Assembly: GCA_018335615.1 (NCBI GenBank)
Contig: JAGXRS010000063.1
Location: 1-9,104 of the forward strand
Reading direction: 5' to 3'
From: Hydrogenophaga sp.
Lineage (GTDB): Bacteria > Pseudomonadota > Gammaproteobacteria > Burkholderiales > Burkholderiaceae_C
DNA: 9,104 nt
Shown: one piece after another, positions 1 through 5,971 of the stretch
Numbering within the stretch: the stretch's first letter is position 1
Layout of the letters: each line of letters begins with the position of its first letter
Notes under the pieces: generated by a model
Seen by the model: the letters and a program-made list of their open reading frames with translations, nothing else
What the model was told of the DNA's origin: nothing
Databases searched by the model: none
Position numbers and translations under genes: made by a program

Positions 1-1267
1 CGCCCGGTGGGACGGACCCCGCCGGGCGCGGACCGGCGGTGTGCCCCACGTCGGCTTCCCCGCTGGGTGCCGTGGGTGCCAGCGCCAGGCGCAGGGTGGC
101 GGTGGTGCCCTGCCCGGGTGCGCTGCTCACCTCGATGTCACCGCCAAAGTGGCGCGCCCGCTCGCGCATGCCCATCACGCCGTACGCGTCGGCCGCCTCG
201 AAGGCCTGCGCCTCGGCACCCACGCCATCGTCCCGCACCTGCAGCACCAGCTCACCACCCCCCGCGCGGATGTCCACCCGCAGGTGCCGCGCCCGGGCAT
301 GCCGCCCCACGTTGCTCAGCATTTCCTGGAAGATGCGAAACACCGCCATGGCCAGCGGCTCGGGCGGTTCCGGCGCGTCGTCCACGTTCATGCACCAGTC
401 CAGTGCCAGCTCGGCCGACTGCACGAATTCCTGCGCCTGCCACTCCAGCGCGGCCCACAGGCCCTGGTGGTCCAGGATACTGGGGCGCAGGTCGGTGATG
501 ATGCGGCCCACGTTGTCGACCGCGTTCTCGATCAGGCGGCTCATGTTCTGGCACTTGCAGCGCATGCGCTCGCGCATGTCGCCGGCGGCCTCGGGGCTGC
601 GCTGCGGCTGCTCGGACAGGCGCTTGTCCATCCAGTTCACGTCCATCTTCAACGCCACCAGCAGGCTGCCCAGCTCGTCGTGCACCTCGCGGGCGATGCG
701 GGTGCGCTCTTCCTCGCGCACCGCTTCGGAGCGGGCGGCCAGCTCGCGCACCTGCTTGAGCGCAGTGGCCAGCGCCTGGGTGCGCTCGCCCACCCGCTGC
801 TCCAGCTCGTCCTTGGCCCGCTGCAGGGCGTCGGCGGCACGCCGTCGCTCGGTGATGTCCACGAAGGTGACGACGGCACCGCGCACCGCGTCACCGTCCA
901 GGATGGGGTGGCTCGAATACTCGACCGGGAAGGCCGTGCCGTCGCGCCGCCAAAACACCTCGCTGTCGATGCGGCAGGGCAGGCCCTGGCGGAAGGCGTT
1001 GAAGATGGGGCATTGCGCCTCGGGATACGGCGTGCCGTCGGCCCGGGCGTGGTGCGTGAGCTCGTGCATGTTGCGCCCCAGCAGCTCGGCGGGCTCGAAG
1101 CCGATCAGCCGGGCGCCGGCCGGGTTGATGAACACACACCGGCCGTCCAGGTCCACGCCGTAAATGCCCTCGCCGGTGGAGGCCAGCAGCAAGGCCAGCG
1201 GGTCCTGCCAGGCCTCGGTGGCGGGCGCGGGCGGGTGGCTGAACAGGGCGTGGGCATCGAAGGGCAT
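1..1267 (-). CDS. PAS-domain NarL-type sensor histidine kinase (C-terminus cut by window edge)
   Basis: Cytoplasmic sensor kinase of the HisKA_3/NarL class, expected to autophosphorylate on histidine and pass phosphate to a NarL/FixJ-type regulator. I translated 422 residues from the ATG at 1267 to the window edge without a stop. Residues about 25-140 form a PAS domain (GEGIYGVD, VFINPAGARLIGF, then VVTFVDITERRR). Residues 142-190 are a coiled linker. EERTRIAREVHDELGS carries the phosphoacceptor His196. The ATPase part follows, with N-box FRIFQEMLSNVGRHA (310-324), G1 box DDGVGAEA (346-353) and YGVMGMRERA (362-371). No membrane segment is seen, so it probably senses a cytosolic ligand or redox state through PAS. 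The final visible stretch, about residues 400-422, is low-complexity Ala/Pro/Gly beyond the ATPase domain. The Shine-Dalgarno is weak, and an in-frame TTG at 1279 is an alternative start. Any partner regulator would lie beyond position 1. Confidence 0.93.
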   Translation of the reverse strand, partial: MPFDAHALFSHPPAPATEAWQDPLALLLASTGEGIYGVDLDGRCVFINPAGARLIGFEPAELLGRNMHELTHHARADGTPYPEAQCPIFNAFRQGLPCRIDSEVFWRRDGTAFPVEYSSHPILDGDAVRGAVVTFVDITERRRAADALQRAKDELEQRVGERTQALATALKQVRELAARSEAVREEERTRIAREVHDELGSLLVALKMDVNWMDKRLSEQPQRSPEAAGDMRERMRCKCQNMSRLIENAVDNVGRIITDLRPSILDHQGLWAALEWQAQEFVQSAELALDWCMNVDDAPEPPEPLAMAVFRIFQEMLSNVGRHARARHLRVDIRAGGGELVLQVRDDGVGAEAQAFEAADAYGVMGMRERARHFGGDIEVSSAPGQGTTATLRLALAPTAPSGEADVGHTAGPRPAGSVPPG

Positions 1268-1326
1268 GCGGGGGCTCAAGCAATGGATGTGCCAAAGCGG
1301 TGCATGCTTTTTTCTACACGCCCAGC

Positions 1327-1337
1327 CCGACAGTCGG
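1327..1337. repeat. Small inverted repeat CCGAC-A-GTCGG in the divergent control region
   Basis: The 122-bp gap 1268-1389 separates the PAS kinase (minus) from the cyclic-nucleotide-binding gene (plus). It holds a perfect 5-bp dyad with a 1-base centre and, just upstream, a T-rich run at 1308-1313. On the plus strand CACAAT at 1338-1343 could serve as a -10, but I see no convincing -35 at the right distance. The dyad could be half of an operator; its short length makes chance plausible in DNA of this GC content. Confidence 0.3.
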
Positions 1338-1389
1338 CACAATGTTCACCCAGCCGCCCCTGGCGCCCGTCCACTGCCCACCACCCCCC

Positions 1390-2004
1390 ATGGCCCTTTT
1401 CAACAAGCTGTTTGGCGCCCAGCGCGACACGGACGCCCCCGAGTCCCGCTTCACGGCCCCATCCGCGTCGGCGCTGAGCCGCTCGGCCAGCGCGATGGAG
1501 GCGGCCCGCCTGCTGCGCGCGCCCACGGCGCTGATGCAGCTGAGCGAAACCGAGGCCCTCACCGTGGTCGGCTTCATGCGGCCGCGCCACTTCACCAGCG
1601 GCACCGCCATCATCCGCCAGGGCGAGGCCACCGACACCGGTTTCATGGTGCTGGTGCTGGACGGCGAGATCACGGTGGAGAACCTGATTGCCCGCCGCGT
1701 GGACCCGGTCACGGTCAAGGTGCTCGGCCCTGGCAGCCTGATCGGCGAAATGGCCCTGGTGGACGGCGCCGCGCGCTCGGCCACCTGCACCGCCAGCACC
1801 GATGTGCACTGCGCGGTGCTCACGCGCGACGCCCTGGAAGCGCTCATCGCGCAACAACCCGCCACCGCCGCCAAGCTCATGACCGCCGTGGCCCAGCGCC
1901 TGGCCGAGCGCCTGCGCGAGAGCATCCACAAGCTGCAGGTCTACGGCAAGCTGGTGCAGACCCTGCAGCAGGAGCTGGACGTGCTGATGCCGACGCCGCG
2001 GTAG
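1390..2004 (+). CDS. Cyclic-nucleotide-binding domain protein without DNA-binding domain
   Basis: A 204-residue soluble protein with a single cNMP-binding (Crp/PKA-type) beta-barrel at about residues 45-155. The phosphate-binding cassette is clear: GSLIGEMALVDGAARSAT (115-132), with the conserved Gly-Glu (119-120), Ala-Leu (122-123) and Arg129 preceding Ser-Ala. The upstream strands FTSGTAIIRQGEATDTGFMVL fit the same fold. Residues 160-200 are helical (LAERLRESIHKLQVYGKLVQTLQQEL) and could be a dimerising coiled coil. Unlike Crp/Fnr regulators there is no C-terminal helix-turn-helix, so it is more likely a nucleotide sensor that acts through protein contacts than a transcription factor. MALFNKLFG at 1390 was chosen as the start. 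In-frame ATG 1342 and GTG 1300 give Pro-rich, non-conserved-looking extensions. None of the starts has a good Shine-Dalgarno. The ligand (cAMP, cGMP or other) cannot be read from the sequence. Confidence 0.88.
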   Translation: MALFNKLFGAQRDTDAPESRFTAPSASALSRSASAMEAARLLRAPTALMQLSETEALTVVGFMRPRHFTSGTAIIRQGEATDTGFMVLVLDGEITVENLIARRVDPVTVKVLGPGSLIGEMALVDGAARSATCTASTDVHCAVLTRDALEALIAQQPATAAKLMTAVAQRLAERLRESIHKLQVYGKLVQTLQQELDVLMPTPR

Positions 2005-2082
2005 GCCGGGCAGGCCTCCTCGCTCTTGCCTTCGCGTGGTCCGCTGCCTTTTGGGGGCTGCGGGTTGGGCAGACTGGGACGA

Positions 2083-3864
2083 TCAGGGTGCGATGGCCCG
2101 AATCAACTGGTTGGCCGCCAAGGGTTTGTGCAACAGGACAACCCCGGTGTCGACCGCCTCACGCAAGCGGTCTGGAGCCGTGTCACCCGTCACAATGACG
2201 CAACGGAGGTCGGTGCCCCATCGCTCGCGCAAGGCCTGAATGACATCTTTGCCTGTGACGCCGTGTTGCAGCCGATAGTCCGTCACCACCACATCGGGAG
2301 GCTCGGGTAACACCATGGTTTGTGCGTCATGCAGGCTGGCAGCGACCACGCATTCGCAGCCCCACATTTGCATCAATTGCCGCATGGAATCGCGTACCGG
2401 CTGTTCGTCATCAATCACCATAACGCGCAGCCCCTGCACACGAGGCAAGTGGCGGCTGCCCAGGCGCTGCATGTCCATGACCGTGCCAACCGCCAAAGGC
2501 AAGACCAGACGAAATACGCTGCCATGCCCGACCTCGGAGCGTAGGCTCACCGTGGCCCCGATCAAACCGCAGAGGCCTTGCACAATCGCCAAGCCAAGGC
2601 CCAAGCCTTTGGTACGGTCCCGCTCCGGATTATCCAGCTGCAAGAACTCCTTGAAGATGCGTTGGTGATCAGCGGCGGGAATTCCCACGCCGGTATCCCA
2701 CACCTCAACCACCAGGTATTGGCCTCGTTTTCGCACCCCCACCAGAATGCCGCCATGCTCGGTGTAACGCACAGCATTGGCTACGAGGTTGCGCACGATC
2801 AAAGACACCAGCGCAGGGTCAGAGCAAGCCGCCAGCGGCGTGTCACGCAGGCGAAACACCAAGCCTTTCTCTTCGGCTTGCGGGGCGTACTCCCGGACCA
2901 GCTCAGCCAGAATGGCTTGAACCGCAAAGTTGCGCGGCTCAAAATGCACCACGCCGGCATCCAACCGTGAGTAGTCCAGCAAGGTACCCAGCATGCTGCG
3001 CGAGGCCTCCCAGGCGGCCATGGCGTTCTCCAACATACCGCGCTGTCTGTGGGTCATGGAGGTCAAGCCCAGCGCCTCCAGGAACAACCCCATTGCATGA
3101 ATCGGTTGCCGCAGATCGTGGCTGGCCGCCGCCATGAACCGCGATTTGTCCATGCTGGCCACCTCTGCCTGAGCCTTGGCCATCTCGGCCTGCGTACGGG
3201 CCTCGTCAGCATGGGCCGTTTGCTGTCGTAACCGCTCAACCAGAACGGTGTTCTCAAAACGCAATTGGATGGACAGTTTGGCCGACACCTCCGCCGCCTT
3301 CGAAAACTGCAACAGATAGAGCAAATACACAAGTGAAAACACGGAGAAGGTGAACGCCTGCGGTCCGCCATGCAGAAAAAACCCCACGTTGATCAGCGGA
3401 ACCACCGTCAGGTAATGGGTGGCGCTCACAGCCCAGCAAGAATTGCAGAAGCCCATGGCGGCGGCGGCAATCCCTGAGGCCACACAGCCAATCAAAAACA
3501 GGGTTAGCAAATCGCCGCCCGCGCTTTGGGCCATCCAGGTGGTGCTTCCCCAGAACGCACCGATGATGCCCATCACGCCCATCATCAGCCAGGTTCGCTC
3601 TTGCGAGGAGAACCGGCGCTGGACCAATCCGGCGTGGTAAGGGAGATAGACCATCAGCAGGTACAGCGAATAGGCACCGAACCATATCCCCCAGAAAGCC
3701 AGGGCATCCACCATGTGAAAGATGAGGGACATGAGCGCCGCCCCTACCCAGGACCCGAAAAAAGCGCCTGCCAGTTGGGTTTCAATCAATTGGATCTGCA
3801 CATCCAAGTAACGGTCGGACTCAGAGCGGTCCTGCACCGAGCCGCCAACGGCCACCGGCTTCAC
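2083..3864 (-). CDS. Membrane hybrid sensor histidine kinase with C-terminal receiver domain
   Basis: A 593-residue inner-membrane hybrid kinase. The N-terminus has about six hydrophobic segments (roughly 32-52, 53-74, 91-112, 117-138, 143-164, 170-187) and no obvious periplasmic sensor domain. A coiled-coil linker (188-240) precedes the HisKA domain, where SRFMAAASHDLRQP places the phosphoacceptor at His249. The ATPase domain follows: N-box RNLVANAVRYT (358-368), G1 DTGVGIP (390-396), F-box IFKEFLQL, and G2 GLGLGLAIV (420-428). A receiver domain spans 478-593 with acidic Asp485/Asp486, phosphoacceptor Asp529 (VVTDYRL), Thr559 and Lys580 (HKP). The start is GTG at 3864, overlapping the upstream regulator's stop by 4 nt (GTGA), which implies translational coupling. 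The AASHDLRQP-type HisKA plus terminal receiver resembles orphan or branching kinases of proteobacteria. The signal sensed is unknown; the membrane domain alone may detect it. Confidence 0.94.
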   Translation of the reverse strand: MKPVAVGGSVQDRSESDRYLDVQIQLIETQLAGAFFGSWVGAALMSLIFHMVDALAFWGIWFGAYSLYLLMVYLPYHAGLVQRRFSSQERTWLMMGVMGIIGAFWGSTTWMAQSAGGDLLTLFLIGCVASGIAAAAMGFCNSCWAVSATHYLTVVPLINVGFFLHGGPQAFTFSVFSLVYLLYLLQFSKAAEVSAKLSIQLRFENTVLVERLRQQTAHADEARTQAEMAKAQAEVASMDKSRFMAAASHDLRQPIHAMGLFLEALGLTSMTHRQRGMLENAMAAWEASRSMLGTLLDYSRLDAGVVHFEPRNFAVQAILAELVREYAPQAEEKGLVFRLRDTPLAACSDPALVSLIVRNLVANAVRYTEHGGILVGVRKRGQYLVVEVWDTGVGIPAADHQRIFKEFLQLDNPERDRTKGLGLGLAIVQGLCGLIGATVSLRSEVGHGSVFRLVLPLAVGTVMDMQRLGSRHLPRVQGLRVMVIDDEQPVRDSMRQLMQMWGCECVVAASLHDAQTMVLPEPPDVVVTDYRLQHGVTGKDVIQALRERWGTDLRCVIVTGDTAPDRLREAVDTGVVLLHKPLAANQLIRAIAP

Positions 3865-4499
3865 AGAATCAGCCCCTGCCTACGAGCCACGACAGTCGCT
3901 TCAGCCCGGCTGTTCACCCCCATGTGGGACAGCACCGCGGATACGTGTGAACGCACGGTGTTCTCCGATACCGCCATGCGCTTGCCGATGGCGCGGTTGC
4001 TGAGCCCCTCGGCCAGCAGTGCCAACACCTCAACCTGCTTGGCTGTGAGCACAGTCTGCACGTCCGTGGCAGGCTCGGCGGCACACATCTCGTCAGGAAA
4101 CCAGCGTTGCCCGCGCAGAAGTGCCGACAGAGCAATGTGAATTTCATTGGCCAGCGTGGTCTTGGCAATGAATCCGTCGGCTCCGTGCTCCCGCGCCAAG
4201 GCCATATCCTGCCCGCTCGTGCTGCCAGAGACGATGGCCACGATGGCATCGGGAAATGCTCTTCGGAGTGACCGGATGCCATGGATGCCAGTCACGCCCG
4301 GCATGAAGTGATCCAGCAGCACCAGATGCACGGCGTGGCCTGCATGTGCCAGCGCATCCACTACGCTACCGGCTTCCAGCACCTCACGAACCTGCGGGTT
4401 GTTCATCACCAGCAAGGCCATGCCACCCCTGAACAAGGCGTGGTCATCCACCAGCAGGACCCGCTTGCTGCGGGTGGTTTCGAGACTCGGCAGGTTCAT
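3861..4499 (-). CDS. LuxR/NarL-type DNA-binding response regulator
   Basis: A 212-residue two-component response regulator. The receiver domain (about 11-130) has acidic residues Asp18/Asp19 (LLVDDHALFRGG), phosphoacceptor Asp63 (VLLDHFMPGVTG), the switch Ser91 (IVSGS) and Lys113 (IAKTT). The C-terminal LuxR helix-turn-helix (about 149-212) is complete: LTAKQVEVLALLAEGLSN, then IGKRMAVSENTVRSHVSAVL, MGVNSRAEATVVARRQGL. Start ATG 4499 gives a full receiver; no good Shine-Dalgarno lies ahead of it. It is the first gene of a two-gene operon with the hybrid kinase. It is divergent from the lipoprotein operon, so the shared region 4500-4688 is the natural place to look for its binding site, including autoregulation. 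Which genes it controls is an inference from position only. Confidence 0.95.
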   Translation of the reverse strand: MNLPSLETTRSKRVLLVDDHALFRGGMALLVMNNPQVREVLEAGSVVDALAHAGHAVHLVLLDHFMPGVTGIHGIRSLRRAFPDAIVAIVSGSTSGQDMALAREHGADGFIAKTTLANEIHIALSALLRGQRWFPDEMCAAEPATDVQTVLTAKQVEVLALLAEGLSNRAIGKRMAVSENTVRSHVSAVLSHMGVNSRAEATVVARRQGLIL

Positions 4500-4580
4500 G
4501 GTTGAAGGCTATGGCTTAGGTAACGGGTCATGACTCGCCTGTGCGTCAAAAAGGGAGTTGGAGAGCAGCGTGGTGTTTGA

Positions 4581-4608
4581 GGGCTCTCATCCGAATGGAT
4601 GAGAGCCC
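4581..4608. repeat. Perfect 12-bp inverted repeat with 4-base spacer, candidate operator or leader hairpin
   Basis: The left arm GGGCTCTCATCC (4581-4592) and right arm GGATGAGAGCCC (4597-4608) are exact reverse complements around GAAT. The element lies 81 bp before the regulator's start codon and 80 bp before the lipoprotein start codon, almost exactly midway in the divergent gap. Neither strand has a T-run after it, so it is not a standard intrinsic terminator. It could be a dimeric operator, for example for the adjacent LuxR-type regulator, or a stable RNA hairpin in a 5' leader. A 12-bp perfect dyad is very unlikely by chance. I found no confident -35/-10 pair around it on either strand. 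Confidence 0.75.
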
Positions 4609-4649
4609 CTCCACACGGGTACTTAGCTCCTACAGTCTCGCACTGAAAT

Positions 4650-4682
4650 CTCCTGGCAACAGGAGCGCGATTAAACAAGGAG
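4650..4682 (+). promoter_or_regulatory. GCAA-tetraloop hairpin followed by strong ribosome binding site of the lipoprotein gene
   Basis: CTCCTG (4650-4655) and CAGGAG (4660-4665) form a 6-bp stem closed by a GCAA (GNRA-type) loop. The Shine-Dalgarno AAGGAG is at 4677-4682, 6 nt before ATG 4689, the best ribosome binding site in the window. CTCCT occurs twice (4627-4631 and 4650-4654) and AGGAG twice (4661-4665 and 4678-4682), so the leader could in principle fold with the ribosome binding site either free or paired. Whether this is regulatory is inference; the elements themselves are seen directly. Confidence 0.55.
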
Positions 4683-4688
4683 TCGTAT

Positions 4689-5666
4689 ATGCAACAGCCT
4701 GAAAGCAGATTGATCAAGCGCGAAAAAGGGACGGACTCCCCGCGGCGCTCATGGGGCTTCATCGCAGGCAGTGTGCTGGCAGGGGTATTGACCGCCTCTT
4801 GTGGCGGCGGCGACCGCACTGGAGAGCCACCACCGACCGGGGTGATCCTCGACAAAGCCAACATGTTGTCCATCGCCCACAAAGCCAACGACAGCTTTGT
4901 GATGTTTGACTTGGCCATGTTTGCCAGTGACTTCATCCTCTGGGGCAACGACTGGTTCGATAGCGGCACAGCCTATCAATGCTTGGATGACGATGAAAAC
5001 TCCGGATCGGTGACATTCACCACCAACAGCACCACCGACGCCTTTCAAGCAGGCGACGTACTGACCATTTCCTACGACGATTGCCAAACGGAAGAGGATG
5101 ATCCCACACGTATTTCGGGCGACATGGAGTTGCGCGTACAGAGCGTCACCGGCGACGCCACCTCCTTAGAAATAGGCCAGCCCTGGACTTACAAGTTAAC
5201 GGTGCTGTACGACAAATTCACCTTGCTATCGCCATCCGAACGCATTGTTATTGAAGGAAAGATGAAAATAACAGAGAGCTCGCCCGGCGTCATCAACACA
5301 GATTTGGATGAACACATCACCACTCACTTCGAATCCACGTCGATGCGACTAACAGAGGATGCTGACACACACACCTACAGCAACGCCGCCGGAACACTGG
5401 TATCTGAGCACACAGCGGAAGGCCTCTGGACGGCCACGATCAACACCGAACTGATCAGCACCACCTTGGCGGGAAAACTCAGTTTTGTCACCATGGAGCC
5501 CTTCAAGGGCGTTCTGGACGACCCATTTCCCACCAGAGGGCTGGGACGTATCGACGCTGGTCTTGAGCAACAACTCCAACTACGTGCACAACCCACGGGG
5601 GTGGACGCGACACTGATCACACCGAGATTCCGTGAATCGTTCTTCATCAACTGGACCAATTTCTGA
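4689..5666 (+). CDS. Predicted lipoprotein of unrecognised family
   Basis: A 325-residue exported protein that I do not recognise. Residues 1-21 are a long charged n-region ending in a twin arginine (PRRSW). A hydrophobic stretch (22-36) leads to the lipobox-like LTASC, with the lipidated cysteine expected at Cys38, followed by GGGD. Thr at -3 is not the classical Leu, but the LTASCGGG wording is typical of betaproteobacterial lipoproteins. The mature part is acidic (DDDENS, TEEDD) and rich in beta-prone alternating segments, with only two further cysteines, Cys98 and Cys132, which could form a disulfide. No transmembrane segment follows, so it should be anchored by lipid at the inner or outer membrane facing the periplasm. 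It has a strong Shine-Dalgarno and is first in an apparent operon with a small exported protein and Lnt. Its base composition looks somewhat more AT-rich than the flanking kinases. Function unknown. Confidence 0.85.
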   Translation: MQQPESRLIKREKGTDSPRRSWGFIAGSVLAGVLTASCGGGDRTGEPPPTGVILDKANMLSIAHKANDSFVMFDLAMFASDFILWGNDWFDSGTAYQCLDDDENSGSVTFTTNSTTDAFQAGDVLTISYDDCQTEEDDPTRISGDMELRVQSVTGDATSLEIGQPWTYKLTVLYDKFTLLSPSERIVIEGKMKITESSPGVINTDLDEHITTHFESTSMRLTEDADTHTYSNAAGTLVSEHTAEGLWTATINTELISTTLAGKLSFVTMEPFKGVLDDPFPTRGLGRIDAGLEQQLQLRAQPTGVDATLITPRFRESFFINWTNF

Positions 5667-5675
5667 AAGATCTGA

Positions 5676-5948
5676 ATGAAAAACACATCACGTCCTATTT
5701 CATATCTTTTGTTGGCACTGGGGTTGCTGATACAGACCCATGCAGTGCAAGCAACGTCGAACACGTCGGCGCGCCCGCACCTGGGGCCCGCGGTCAGTTA
5801 CAAGATAGTGGAAAGCCGCCTAGCGGCCCCTACGATTGCGGATAACACAACCTCTCCAGCCACAAAGGCCTCCACACGTTTCACCACCGGGGGGCGCCAG
5901 TTGCGCCAGCATGTAAAGAAGCAGCACAAAACCGATAGCGGGCAATAG
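5676..5948 (+). CDS. Small exported protein of unknown function
   Basis: A 90-residue product starting 9 nt after the lipoprotein stop, preceded by the weak purine stretch GAAAGA. Residues 1-26 look like a Sec signal peptide: Lys2/Arg6, hydrophobic core YLLLALGLLI, then HAVQA before Thr-Ser, a plausible signal peptidase I site. The mature chain of about 64 residues is Thr/Ala/Ser-rich in the middle and strongly basic at the end (GGRQLRQHVKKQHK). It has no cysteine and no recognisable domain. The tight spacing on both sides (9 nt before, 23 nt to lnt) and the clear signal peptide argue that it is a real gene. No homologue is recognised, so a chance reading frame is not excluded. Confidence 0.6.
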   Translation: MKNTSRPISYLLLALGLLIQTHAVQATSNTSARPHLGPAVSYKIVESRLAAPTIADNTTSPATKASTRFTTGGRQLRQHVKKQHKTDSGQ

Positions 5949-5971
5949 AGCGGCATCACGCTGCATCCGCA

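Noticed and set aside
891..1295. Minus-strand 134-codon open frame
   Set aside because: It is a frame shifted from the real PAS kinase; its Arg/Pro-rich product has no motifs.
1300..1389. Longer GTG or ATG (1342) start for the cyclic-nucleotide-binding gene
   Set aside because: The extra residues are Pro-rich and unstructured, and the candidate -10 lies at 1338-1343, so these codons may not even be transcribed. MALFNKLFG at 1390 is the more natural start.
41..1477. Long plus-strand open frame of 478 codons
   Set aside because: It is antisense to the PAS kinase, whose motifs are unmistakable on the minus strand. The product is Ala/His/Val-rich without domain motifs, typical of stop-poor GC-rich DNA, and it runs into the cyclic-nucleotide-binding gene.
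2003..2017. AGGCC/GGCCT hairpin at the end of the cyclic-nucleotide-binding gene
   Set aside because: Only 5 bp, overlapping the stop codon, with no T-run. The 78-bp gap 2005-2082 between convergent genes shows no convincing terminator on either strand.
4581..4608. Reading the palindrome as a rho-independent terminator
   Set aside because: No T-run follows on either strand, and it lies between two divergent starts, where no transcript is expected to end.
4496..4969. Minus-strand 157-codon open frame across the divergent intergenic region
   Set aside because: It overlaps the lipoprotein's start, signal sequence and ribosome binding site on the opposite strand and has no recognisable motif.
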